Origin: Ciborinia camelliae
Lineage: Eukaryota > Ascomycota > Leotiomycetes > Helotiales > Sclerotiniaceae
Reading direction: 5' to 3'
Length of the DNA: 64,000 nt
Assembly: GCA_025890175.1 (NCBI GenBank)
Contig: JANPYM010000001.1
Location: forward strand, 1,081,187 to 1,145,186
Of the stretch, positions 1-11,581 are shown one piece after another (position 1 is the stretch's first letter; each line of letters opens with the position of its first letter). Made by a program: the position numbers and the translations under genes. The notes under the pieces are model-generated. The model saw only the letters and a program-made list of their open reading frames with translations. It was not told where the DNA came from and made no database searches.

Positions 1-456
1 AGCAGCTGCGTTCTTAACGACAAGACCCTTATCTCCCTCCATGCCCTTGAAGACATGGGGTTCCTCTACAGCCCATTCTCCAACATAAGCCCATTCTTCC
101 GCTTCATTCGCAGAACCCTTTGTATCCTTTTTGGCGTGGGATGGTTTCCATCTTGTCTCCCAGTCATCGGTGAATTGTTCAACGAAATCGCCGGTTATTT
201 TGGTAGGCTGTAATAGAATTGATTGTCAGAAAACCATCTCAGAAGTAGCCGTGGAGAGTTTGGAATGTGTAAACTATAAAATACTTACAGTGAAGGTAGG
301 AAGCTCAATGCCGGTAGAAGTAGCCGATGAAGAAACTTCAGTAGCAGCGCTTGATACTGAAGAACTTGCTTCACTGAGGACCGATTGTGCATCAGCATTG
401 ACAGAACCTGCCAGGAGAGCTGCTGCTGAGATGGCGGCGGTGGTATGGAAACGCAT
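1..456 (-). CDS. Calnexin (ER lectin chaperone), 5' end only
   Basis: Partial gene, cut by the left window edge. Exons are 289..456 and <1..207 on the minus strand, with an 81-nt intron (donor GTAAGT, acceptor TACAG). The first 56 residues begin [20 protein letters not shown], a typical secretory signal peptide, followed by a Ser/Ala-rich linker and the ELPTFT/PTK transition. Exon 2 encodes [18 protein letters not shown] and [14 protein letters not shown], which is the highly conserved start of the calnexin lumenal globular domain. Calnexin binds monoglucosylated N-glycans on nascent glycoproteins in the ER and works with the glucosidase II / UGGT cycle. The start at 456 is chosen because it gives the signal peptide directly. 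The P domain, transmembrane segment and tail lie outside the window. Confidence 0.93.
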
Positions 457-1823
457 TATGAACAGTAGAGAACAGAATCCTAATCAATCTTGTTTAGAAA
501 GACAAGAATAAGTTCTACAACTTTGAGTAGAAATAGCAAAGAAGAGAAATTGATTAAACTCACAAAAGAGTCGAAAGAGGAGAGTTTTATGTTCCCGACA
601 GATAGTAAAATATGCCACAGTGTCCTTTTTTGAAGTATACTCGTTTAGGAAAGGTGAATGGGGTGAGTGGTACCTACCTACCTAGGTACTTATAATAAAT
701 GGAACAAGGTTATAAGGTGGGTGGGTGAGTGGGTGAGTGGCTCTAAGGTTCCCTTCCCTTCCCTTCCCCTCACCAAGTTTCTATGGAGAAAGAATGATGA
801 ATGAGTGAATTCGGAATTGATCTGAGCAACGGAAATATTGAATTAATAAATAATCCCCTCCTCCTGTGTTCAAGAAGAATACATCCATTAAATTGGATAG
901 ATGTAGGTATCGTACGGTATGTATATATATATATATATTGTTGTCTTTCTTCTCTCCAGCGAATAAGTAAGTATTTTATTCATTGTTCATTCTGTTCATT
1001 CCTGCTGTAAAGCTGGTCAACAATGAAATTCATTGATTGCCCAGATCACAGATACATACAAGTAAGTACTAAGTACAGATAATCAACATCAACATCAACA
1101 TCAAACCAGTACTTCATCTCCCATGAATACATAATTACCTAGGTACTCAAGGCATATAAAATCAATTCGCAAGTAAAACGTTTTCTGTTTTCTGTTATCA
1201 TTGGTGTTACATATCCATCATGCAACATTACACTACAAGTTACCTAGTTGGTAGCTGAACAGTGAGGACACTTCTCTTTTCCCTCCAAGGTTGTATAGTA
1301 TGCAGGTGATATCAATATCCTGACTTCGCGCAGTGTCAGTCTTTTCCCCTTGATAATAATAATATCACCACGATTCAGCTGTTCCGTCTTATGCTCCGTT
1401 CTTTGCTCCGTCCTTCCTATTCTGACACCCTCTCCCTCCCTCTTTGATCATTACTAGGTACCAGCCGTATCTTTCTAAGTTTCCATGCATAGGACCACAC
1501 GCATCAATAATATATCCTAGACTTACTAATGATTAGTGCATGGGCTGCTTATGAGTCAATGCAACGTTAGAGAATCGAAAGAAAAGAGGGGCAAGCTTCA
1601 CTTCCCCCACCATGCCATGCCACTAGTAATATCATGTCATAAATTATATAATTTATTTAATTTATTTTCTCCATACTATGAATTGAATATCTATTTTGAA
1701 TCGCATCAAGAGAAATCCTTATTAACTTATCTTATATGTACATGAATAAAAGATAAAATACACGGTAGTATCAGGACTGTACTTTTAAAAATCTTCATTA
1801 TTTTCTCTCTCTTCACAGGAACC
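457..1823. other. Intergenic, divergent promoter of calnexin and MDE1
   Basis: No convincing gene is seen. The stretch holds GGGTGAGT repeats near 715-740, a TTCCC run at 747-768, AT-rich tracts, a (TA)n run at 920-938 and two exact TACCTAGGTA palindromes at 679-688 and 1136-1145. The sequence TTCTCTCTCTTCACAG just before the MDE1 start looks like the acceptor of a 5'-UTR intron. Confidence 0.6.
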
Positions 1824-2693
1824 ATGATTACACAAAATCCAACTCAGGAAGTAAAAGATTCGGAAAATAATCACCACCTCATTATTTCGCAAGATCCCCA
1901 ACATCCCGCAAATCTAATTCCAGAATTATGTTCCAAGTTTTGGCATCTAGGATGGGTAACTGGCACGGGAGGAGGAGCCAGTATTCGCGATGAGTAAACC
2001 TATATCTGCTCCCCTCACTACAGACACAAACTCACCCCCTCCCGCAGTGATCTAGTCTACCTTGCGCCATCAGGAGTTCAAAAAGAGCTCATGAAACCCG
2101 AACACATCTACGTCCTCGACATCACCAAGCAAGTCGACCCCAAACAACGCATCTACCTCCGATCACCCCCCAACCTCAAGCCTTCCCAATGCACCCCTCT
2201 CTTCATGGCCGCCTTTACCAAACGCCAAGCGCGTTGTTGCATCCACACGCATTCGCAATGGGCAGTACTCATTACGCTCCTCCTCGAATCCGCACCCAAT
2301 GCCACCATGTTTGAAATCAACAACATCGAGCAAATCAAAGCATTCGGGAAAGGATATACGAAATCGGGAAATTTGGGATACCATGACACATTACGCATTC
2401 CGGTCATCGAAAACACGCCCCACGAAGAAGATCTGACCGAGTATTTGGAAGAGGCGATGGAAAAATATCCGGATACATATGCCGTTTTGGTGAGGAGACA
2501 TGGGGTTTATGTTTGGGGGGAGACGGTACATAAGGCGAAGACTCAATGTGAGAGGTAGGTTTTTGTTCTTTCTTGATTCGATGATGAGGATGAAGCTGAT
2601 ATTATATGTAGCTTGGATTACTTATTCCAAATTGCTGTCGAGATGAAGAAATTGGGGTTGCCTTGGTTGAGTGATGTTAAGCCCATTGCTTAA
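1824..2693 (+). CDS. MDE1: Methylthioribulose-1-phosphate dehydratase
   Basis: Three exons, 1824..1993, 2048..2554 and 2612..2693, give 252 aa. The enzyme dehydrates 5-methylthioribulose 1-phosphate in the cytosolic methionine salvage pathway, recycling methylthioadenosine. It belongs to the class II aldolase/adducin (MtnB) fold. Visible family signatures are [13 protein letters not shown] near the N-terminus, [11 protein letters not shown], the zinc-binding CIHTHSQ (His123, His125), [12 protein letters not shown] with the likely catalytic Glu, and [10 protein letters not shown] (His208) as the third zinc ligand. The length matches fungal orthologues. Both introns are short (54 and 57 nt) with standard borders, and the frame is maintained across both junctions. 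A 5'-UTR intron may end just before the ATG. Confidence 0.95.
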
Positions 2694-3437
2694 ATAAATG
2701 AGTGTATGAACTTGGGGTAGATTTGGGTAGTGGTTGCAATTCGAAAATCAAAGATACCCTTTTCTTATGGTGGCTTCTTTCGTAATGTGAGTGCGGCAAT
2801 TGGACTCCACAACTAGTAAATTTGTAAAGTCTGGCTATGAAAAACACCAACCTTTTGTCAGAGTGATTTGTTTGTTGACTTTACCAGCATTTCAAATAAT
2901 TACACCAGGAAAATTATGACGAAGTGGACTAGCGCTAGTGGGCCTGTGTCATCATTAACAGGTTCTTGATACGGTATTAATATGCATATATTACGGACTT
3001 TTGCACCCTTACCCAACCCACCAAAAAGAAACCCACCCCATCTCCCTTTCCTATGCCCACACCCGAGCCAATTCAATCCAATCCAATCCAATCCAGTCAT
3101 AATTCGTATCCCCAAGACCCCCATCCCAAACGCCCTCTCAAACAAGCAAACAAGAAAAAATCTCATCCTTCTCATATGTCATATCATCCCGAATCCCCCT
3201 CGTCCCAAAAGAAAGTATCTCCCCCACCCCGATCCGCTAACCTCCTATCTCTAGCTCGAAAAATCAGTAAAGTAACCACGCAACGTAAAATAAATCAAAT
3301 CAAATCACAACACAGCCCCAACGAAAACAAATATGCATGGGAAAAAAAGGAAAGGAAAGGAGATGGATATAAGGGTAGGTTCAAACCCACCAATTAGGGT
3401 AAATATATATCAAATAAAAAGAGAAATTACTCAATAT
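2694..3437. other. Intergenic between convergent MDE1 and cupredoxin gene
   Basis: 3' flanks of two convergent genes. Open frames at 2982-3397 are Pro/Asn/Lys low-complexity translations of C/A-rich DNA and resemble no protein I know. (AATCC)n-like runs occur at 3070-3095. Confidence 0.5.
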
Positions 3438-5337
3438 TCACATTTCCGGATCGTCGTAACGGTCCCGAGCACGTTCACGTTCACCTTCGCCTTCACGAGG
3501 ACCCTCTTCATCGTGGTGTGTGGCTAGTTCGTGAGGACCTGATGGTGAGGTATTGGAGTGAAAACGATTTGGGGGCCCGGGGGAGGGTGAAGGTCTTTTG
3601 AGTGGGAGGTTAGTATGGAACTTGTCTAGTGGTAATTTGAGAAGAGAAGGAGAGGGGAGAGAAGAGAAGGAGAGGGGAGAGAAGAGAAGGAAAGGGGAGA
3701 GAAGAGAAGGAGAGGGGAGAGAAGAGAGGAGAGGGAAATGGAAATGTAACATTATTAAATTTACCTCAAACCGCTCAATCTCTCACTCTCCACTCTATCT
3801 CTCTCTCGATCCCCCTCCCACCTCTCCACCGTCCCCATTTGAACCCCAGGCACCCACGGACTATTTGGTAAACTTGCATTCGGATTTCCCAGTTGATGGC
3901 TGGGACTTCGACTCCCTCCTCTACCCGTTCCAGCCCCAGCCCCAGCAGCAGCATCATTACCATTACCATTCCCACTCCCCCCATTCGGCAAATTCAATGG
4001 CGGAATCGACATGCCGTATTCGTCCGCCCCAGGACTACGACTTCGACTCCCACCATACCCCTCACTCCCGACATTCGACTCCGAAAGATGAGAATGATGA
4101 TCGCTGCCCGCGCCCGAAAATTGTCCCAGCCCTCGGATTTCATTCGCCGTCATGAGATGCCGGGGTTTGCTGTAGTATGTTGTTTCGGAAAGGGAAGCCG
4201 AGGGGGGCATGTAGGATTGGGAATTGGGACCTAGGGGATGGTGGGGGTGGAGTTGAGATGCCATGTTTGGGGAGCGGGAGTTGTGGTGGATTATTTCTTT
4301 GATGGTGCGTTGACGGCCGCACAGGTAGAGGAGAGCACTGGCGAGTAGCACGAGGGCGGATGCCCCAATTGCTATTCCTGCTATGGCGCCTGGGGATAGT
4401 TTTGTGGGGGAGGCGGAAGAAGGAGAGGGGTCTGTGACAAGTATTGTGGCGGGGGAAGCGCTAGATTGGGTTGGGGTTGAGGTGGAGGTGGGATTGGTAG
4501 TTGAGGTTGAGGATGAGGCTTCGACAGGAAAGTTTTCGCCGGGATTAAATTGTATCAAGGTATTTTTCGCAAATGCATATTGATTTTCGAATGTTTGAGT
4601 CGAGTTCTAACATTTAAAATCGTGAGTACGCAAAAAAAAACCTGATGGGTTGGTGAAATGAGACCTCCAGGCTCCCAATGTTCGAATTTATTCTAGACAT
4701 TGAACGTGCTGATGTAATGGGTTGCTCAATGAATTGATAGAGAGATGAACATACAGCATTAACCACACCGATCATCCCATTCCCACGACAAGCTTCTGGA
4801 GCCGAGCAATAGAAGAAAATCGGATCCGTATCATTAACCACGACTTGGAATTTCGGAGGCTAGATTCTCAAATTAGACCCCGAACGCAAATGCAATCTCT
4901 CAACCCGGAATCCACAACAAAATTTTACACACATCATTCAAGACGACGCTAATCGGACGAAAACCACTCCAAAAGCCCTGTTTATTGATCCCCGTAACTT
5001 CATACGGAATGCATGCCCTATTGCTCCCATATTCCGCGCGAGCAACCGAATGATTCTGGGGATAAAATCGAAATTCTAACGATTCATCGATCGATTAGTA
5101 TTTTATTCTCAACATTCCAGCCCATTTTCATCGTGAAGACATCTTTTCGCAAAGAAGCATACCTATCACATCACCAACATCCGCACTCAATTCCTTTGGC
5201 GTAAACTGCAAGCCTTCTGCCCCAACCGAAACCGTATGCGTCGGCATTGCAGCACTCGACGTAGTAGTCGACTGCCCGGTAACTTTGTCCCGAACCAAAA
5301 CCAGCAGAGCAAACCATACAATCAAAAGTTTCAACAT
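3438..5337 (-). CDS. Membrane-anchored extracellular cupredoxin-domain protein
   Basis: Minus-strand exons 5163..5337, 4933..5075, 4755..4859 and 4606 down to about 3764, plus a probable last exon near 3438..3632. A signal peptide (MLKLLIVWFALLVLV) precedes a cupredoxin domain with HTVSVGAEGLQFTPKEL, FYPQNHSVARAEY, ACIPYE, GFWSGFRP, PPKFQVVVNDTDPIFFYCS (copper-type Cys) and NGMIGVVN. A Ser/Thr-rich stalk follows, then one transmembrane helix (GAIAGIAIGASALVLLASAL, about residues 216-238) and a long Ser/Gly/Pro-rich cytoplasmic tail. Fungal serine-rich cupredoxins of this type sit at the cell surface; their role is poorly known. The 3' end is uncertain. Donor A|GTGAGA near 3785 with acceptor CTAG at 3631 gives an open tail ending RYDDPEM at 3438, and reading through ends at 3761. 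The 148-nt intron 4607..4754 contains a possible cassette exon (see findings). Confidence 0.85.
3640..3732. repeat. 20-bp purine minisatellite within the last intron
   Basis: Unit GAGAAGAGAAGGAGAGGGGA is repeated about 4.5 times with one A/G variant. On the gene strand it is a pure pyrimidine tract inside the putative last intron of the cupredoxin gene, upstream of the CTAG acceptor. Confidence 0.85.
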
Positions 5338-6488
5338 ATTTCATACAATCATACCGGGTATTTCAGAAAGAAAGCATCAAACCAGAACACGAACGAATAC
5401 AGAAACAGAAATGGAATGCAGGTGGTGAGGATGGCAAACATGGCAAGTAGGTAAGCAGAGTTAACTTGTCCTACATCGCTAATTCGAGCGGACCAACAAT
5501 ATGGGTCGACGTGAAAATTTATGCTGCCCAGATGTTTTTTTTGCTCTCTGCAAAGCCAGCCAAGACTTCATGGCTGTTTGCTGTCAAAGTATTTTGCCTA
5601 TTCATAAGGTATTGAGACGTCTCGGGAAAAGTTCCTTGCGCTGCCACCACCAAATTTGATAAACCGGTTCCCCCTTCTCCCAATGTCCCTTCTAATACCG
5701 GGATTCTCAATATGAACAAGATGCTGTAATAGTTATGGGGGGTTTCCACTCAGTGATTGACTTCCAAGATTGTGCTGATCTGTCCAAGATTATTTTCGCT
5801 CGCCTGGATGTATTGAAATAGAGTACGGTTAGATGTATGGCTTGAAAATCAAGGCCGAAAGCAAACAATAAATGCGATGCATTGAAAATAACAACATGTG
5901 AGAGACTGGGCGTCCAATCGGTGCTGATTGCCAAGTTGAGCTGAGATGTTGGGTTGAAGAAATAACAACACTTTGAATATAGAAATATCACTCAGAAATC
6001 CCACTTTAAAAGAATGAATCAAGATACTTATTAGCTACTTCCAGTCCTTTAGGTAGGGAAAAGTTGATAGCCAATTCCAAATTGCCCATTGCAATCTCAA
6101 GCATCTCCCCACCGGAGAATGGGGCTGGGGATCTGATCTTATTATTCTGCATTGAATGTCCAAAATGCTCAAGTTAAGAATCCCAAGCAAAATGTTAGTC
6201 AGATTTCCCGGATGGATCGTGATGCTTATGCTACATCGTACAATTAAATTACGCATTTGATCCGAGATCAATGATAGGTAAACTCGACCATACTACGTAT
6301 GTCCACTATCCACACAATGCAACCATCTGCAAGGCCGTAATCGCGGTACCCTCTTCAGTCGATGGTACTTTATTCCTGTTGTCATACCGAAAGGTATAAC
6401 TTGTTACCACATCCCAATGGTCGTCCCTGACTCCGCGAAGCCGGGAATATCCTGCAATGTACAGGTACAATGTTAATGTTCCGACTTC
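5338..6488. other. Intergenic, no recognised gene
   Basis: Contains minus-strand open stretches (5519-5749, 5707-5991, 6035-6271) of up to 94 aa. None has a recognisable domain, a convincing start context or splice signals linking it to the others. It serves as upstream region of the cupredoxin gene and 3' flank of THOC5. Confidence 0.45.
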
Positions 6489-7267
6489 TCATACCACCCG
6501 CTCGAAGGTTTTCTGTATTGGTTTTGCAGCCTATTGTCAATCAGCATAAGAATTGCATTCTTCCTAAAGATGATCGCAACAAGCTTAGACTCACATCGAT
6601 AAACTTCTCCAAATCTTTGTCAAGATTAGCTAGATCCTCTTTCCTCTTCTTATTGTCGGCGATCAACCCTTGTTTCTTCTTCAAAAGTCCTTGTCTCTGT
6701 TCCTCCAACTTCAACCTTTCTTGATGTTCGTGATCTATCCTTGCAATCATAAGCGCATTCTCATCAGCGTCAGCATGTTCGGGATGTTGCGCTAAAAATT
6801 CGTCGACGGGTATCAGAGGAAGTTGCTGGTATTTGTGACTGTAGAAAGATAGTGTTAACTGTTGTGCCAGAATTCAACAAGCAAAATTGGCAGGAAACAA
6901 ACTCATATGATTCGCAAGCAGCGATCTCTCCCTGTAAATGCCGTTGTTCATAGTATAGATTCTGTAGTTGTAAATGTAGTCTGTCTACTTCTTGACGCGC
7001 TTCTGCCGTTAGAGCCTTTGTTTCTCGTGCACCGGCATGGGAATCACGGTGCAAACCCCTCAATTGTGCTAGATATGTGAGGAGTAGTTTTTGTTCTTTA
7101 GAGATTTGCAGTAGGACATCGTTCGAAGGAGGATGGGTAGTAGATGCTGTCGATACGAAGTCTAGGAGAGCTATTGCTTGTTCACGCGTTTGATTTGAGG
7201 TCTCAAGGGCAAGTTTGAGAGATGGGTCTGTGATTATCTCGTCGATAGCCATTGCGGTGGAATTCAT
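6489..7267 (-). CDS. THO complex subunit 5 (Fms-interacting protein family)
   Basis: Exons 6903..7267, 6595..6838 and 6489..6530 on the minus strand give 216 aa. The THO/TREX complex couples transcription elongation to mRNA export in the nucleus. Family signatures are the helical N-terminal part (EQKLLLTYLAQLRGLHRDSH), the strongly conserved LQLQNLYYEQRHLQGEI, then the block YQQLPLIPVDEFLAQHPEHA and a basic coiled coil (ERLKLEEQRQGLLKKKQGL). The start MNSTAMAIDE at 7267 is preferred over upstream in-frame ATGs, which add unlike sequence. The last exon ends AAKPIQKTFERVV. An alternative donor (GTATGA) could replace the final residue and stop with about 15 other residues. It is divergent from ADE8 across 535 bp. 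Confidence 0.85.
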
Positions 7268-7802
7268 CAATTGTGTATGATGGTTGATGGTTTGTTTATA
7301 TGAAATAGTTGGAAGTTGGAAAGAAATTAGAGTACGGCCGCCTCGTTCAGTAAGGCTGATTGATATTGATGTTAGCCTCATGTTGAATCTTACATAATGG
7401 AAGCTTAGAACCGACCGACATATCGGTACTCGGCAACTTCAACCCCACCTCACCAGCTATAAATTTATAATTTATCAACCTTTTTCATCTTCACAATTCT
7501 TACCTCAACTAGGTACCTAGTTTTCTATATCAACCATCAATTGATGTACGTAGACCTCATTTGTATACTGGGTAGAGAAAAATATCGAAGACTGGAAAAA
7601 TAATCAGGTACTTATTAGAAAACACGTGCTTTGTTTATATTTAGCCCAGCCCTAAAGCGCGAAAAACTTCCTAGTTCCCATCGTTCCCCAATTCTCCCAC
7701 TTCCCCACCTCCATTTCATTTCATGACATTATACCCTCATCACCCACACTCATTCAACAATACACATCAATCTCTTCATCGGTCAAGTTCATTCAACACA
7801 AT
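7268..7802. promoter_or_regulatory. Shared divergent promoter, THOC5 / ADE8
   Basis: The 535-bp region between two divergent housekeeping genes. It contains CTAGGTACCTAG at about 7509-7520 and pyrimidine/CA-rich leader sequence before ADE8 (CTCCCACTTCCCCACCTCC). No specific operator is identified. Confidence 0.5.
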
Positions 7803-8578
7803 ATGTCACCTCCTTCGACCAAAGCAACCATTCTTATCTCCGGCAATGGCTCCAATCTTCAAGCCCTCATTGATGCTTCACAAACCACCATGCCATATTT
7901 GAAGATCATTCGAGTTATCTCAAACAGGAAGACTGCATATGGACTTACTCGTGCACAAGAAGCTTCCATACCAACTACATATCACAACTTGTTGGCTGGA
8001 AAGTACCATGGAAAAGATGAAAAGGACCCCGCAGTAATACAAGCTGCACGAGAAAAATATGATGCGGACCTTGCGGATCTCGTGATTGCAGACCAACCTG
8101 ATATTGTAAGGCGACCACTTTCATTCTTCATATTCAGATCACTTTTACTTTTAATGTTCATGTTCATCGCCATGGAAATGGAAAAGGTTCTAACCGTCAC
8201 TAGATCATCTGTGCAGGCTGGATGCATATCCTCGCACCAACATTTATTGACCCCTTGACTGCAAAAAAGATTCCCATCATAAACCTTCATCCTGCACTAC
8301 CAGGCAAATATGATGGGGCTAATGCTATTAAGCGGGCATACGATGATTTTCAACAGGGCAAGTTGGAGCATAACAGGACGGGCATAATGATTCATTATGT
8401 GATCAGTGAGGTTGATCGAGGAACACCAATACTGGTGAGAGAAGTGGAATGCAAGAGTTCCGAAACTTTAAACGAACTGGAAGGGAGAATGCACGAAGTG
8501 GAGCACCAACTTATCATTGAGGGAACGGCGATGGCAATAATAGAGCTCTGGGCCCAGAGGAGTAATGTAAACGCTTGA
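7803..8578 (+). CDS. ADE8: Phosphoribosylglycinamide formyltransferase (GAR transformylase)
   Basis: Two exons, 7803..8105 and 8204..8578, give 225 aa. It transfers a formyl group from 10-formyl-THF to GAR, the third step of de novo purine synthesis, in the cytosol. PurN-type motifs are ILISGNGSNLQALIDA (phosphate-binding loop), VISNRKTAYGLTRA, IICAGWMHILAP, INLHPALPGKYDGANAI (catalytic Asn and His), and GIMIHYVISEVDRGTPILV (catalytic Asp). The acceptor is set at CACTAG|ATC because this restores DQPDI-IICAGWM, the conserved strand; the later CAG would delete it. Monofunctional, as in fungi, not fused to GARS/AIRS as in animals. Confidence 0.95.
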
Positions 8579-8703
8579 AATTGGTATTTGTAAGAATAGC
8601 AATTAATGACATTCCCCTTCGTGCATCGCTTCATGACGCTGAACAGTGAGCAGAATTACACACACTGAGAATCATTCAATCTCTCCTTAAACCGAGCAAA
8701 CTG

Positions 8704-9816
8704 CTAGTTGTTGCGTCTGACAAGTCTTCCTTGCGGGAATCTTCTTTTCAGTTTCCGCCATAGTCCTTCATCACTTGGTATTTCACCAGTTGAGGTATCT
8801 TCGGCTGGGGTTCCATCAGTTGGGGTTCCATCAGTTGGGGCTCCATCAGTTGGGGCTGGTGTATTTCGGGACTTCTCGACCCAAGTCATGTACATGGGGA
8901 CATCCTTTACAATCGCTATTGGTACGGCCAGGCCCTGCGTCCATTTGGGGATTAACCCTTTGGCATCCGACTACGCATCAGTTAGCAAATTGTACACTGC
9001 AGTATGCCATCTGCAGAGAACTCATACCGTGGTAGCCATTATCCATTCTATTCTCCCACGCGACAAAACACGAATTCGCTCGATGGATGCATAGGCCGCT
9101 ACAATTACCTTATTGCTTTCTGGGTATTTGGTATACCTGGCATCGTTGAAATCCTTCAAAGGTATTGAGATAACTAGGAATTCACGTTCATCGACTTGGT
9201 TAAGTGATGCAGTAATCTGTATCACAGGAAAAGTTCGATTCGTCAATCCCTTTGACTTGAAGTCATAGAGCATTTCCACGACTTCCATTGAGAAGTTGTT
9301 CCATGATTGACCACCAACAAAAATAGCCTCAAGGTTGGTCGTGTCCCACCTTATGGCCCTCCTACCATTGACTACAGACTTGCACCATTGCATCTCTGAC
9401 TGATAATGTTGTTCTTTGAAGTGGCGAGTAAATTCCTCCCACGAAGCTGTCTGTTTTGTTGCAGAATCTGTATGCAGACTTTTTCTGGCATACCAAGTCT
9501 CATTTTTCTCGTTGGACATGACGCGCTTGTATTTGTACGTCTCAACCTTTACGCCACACAATCTTTTCTTACTGAAAGTACGGTTCTTTGACCAAGGTGA
9601 CAAATCAATGTTCTCGACGATTGGAATGGATTCCCTGAGTACCTGTGTGACGAAGGCATTCAGCGTAACCGTACCATTGTTTGAATTCCAGGGCTCTTCT
9701 GTCTGGTCTTCCACCACAGTAGCTATGCCTCCAGGCGGAAGTTTGGAGCAAGTGAGCCCCGTCAATCGAACCAAAGGTCCGGGGTTGACAACCACGCTTG
9801 ATGCCATTGTAAGCAA
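8704..9816 (-). CDS. DUF3074 (START-like) protein
   Basis: Exons 9028..9816 and 8704..8970 on the minus strand give 351 aa (348 if the second Met at 9807 is used). Recognised from the DUF3074 pattern. It has a conserved RxSxH-type stretch (ETWYARKSLHTDS), a Trp-rich core (ASWEEFTRHFKEQH), VIQITASLNQ, REFLVISIPLKDF, VIVAAYASIERIRVL, GRIEWIMATTSDAKG, and the signature C-terminal helix PKWTQGLAVPIAIVKDVPMY. START-like folds bind hydrophobic ligands; the actual ligand of this fungal family is unknown. The C-terminus adds three PTDG(A/T) repeats (a 15-bp DNA tandem at about 8805-8860) and ends in a basic KLKRRFPQGRLVRR tail. Confidence 0.82.
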
Positions 9817-9839
9817 ATGTAGTCTCGAGTAGGTATGGT

Positions 9840-10015
9840 GTCAATAAAGTAGAACTATGGTGTCAATTAAGTCTGCTGCCAATTAAGAAGGGTGCCGACT
9901 AAGAATGGTATCAAGTAAGTACAGTAGTGTCAAGTAAGTATAGTAGTGTCAAGTAAGTATAGTGTCGAGCAAGTTGATCTCAAGTAAGTATGGTGTCAAG
10001 CAAGTATGGATGTAT
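9840..10015. repeat. Degenerate 17-24 bp tandem repeat
   Basis: Imperfect repeats of GTGTCAAGTAAGTATAG, about eight copies, most uniform at 9905-9965 and decayed to GTGTCAATTAAG at the left. The array sits directly upstream of the DUF3074 gene start. Confidence 0.8.
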
Positions 10016-10304
10016 GGATTGGAAGAAAGGAACTCGATGAATCAAAATATTTATTGCTTTTAAACCACCAAAACACCCATTCTTCCCAGTAGGGAAAGTG
10101 CCATCTTAACTGTCGTGCCCTCCTCAATTTGGGTATTTGAAACTGCAGGTGTTGATGGTCCTAGCTCCCGTCCCAATACGTAAGCTTCTATCAATTGATC
10201 GTAGCTTCCCTTCTTTCCACCCCCACCAAAACCCCTCCAGACCACAATCAAAAACACCATACATACAATCAATCAATCAATCAATCAATCAACCCTCACT
10301 CAAA

Positions 10305-11161
<857 letters not shown>

Positions 11162-11581
11162 GTGAGTGAGAAATATCATAGTTCATAAGGATTGAGTGAT
11201 GATCAGGTGGAACGAATGATTGGACGATATGATTGGGGCGTTTGTTTGATGTGTGTTTGAAATGAGATACGGTTTGGTTCTAGAATTGGTTCACCAAAGT
11301 CCCCCAAGGTTTGCATTAAATGAAGATTAAAAAGGCCATTGATTAAGTAGGTGGTGTGAGACTTGGATCATTAAACCAAAAGAAAGATCAAAAAGAAACA
11401 AAAAACGCCCAAATCAGAAATTATATTACTACTATACAAGCAGTCATGCCAGAGGTATGATTTCCAGTTCAATGCCCCCAGTCTTCCAACGCCAAAGTTT
11501 TCATGCTATATATCACAAAGCTGTCCCTTTCAAATGCATATGCGTACGCATCTATAGCAAGTTATCCGCCCGATGGAATTA
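11162..11581. other. Intergenic between convergent RIB4 and the 927-aa gene
   Basis: 3' flanks only. No gene or RNA is recognised. Confidence 0.6.

Noticed and set aside
3355..3400. GGTTCAAACCC resembling a tRNA B box
   Set aside because: No acceptor-stem pairing, no A box at the right distance and an imperfect T-stem.
5519..6271. Possible minus-strand gene from three open stretches
   Set aside because: No shared domain, weak splice borders and no recognisable protein; treated as intergenic.
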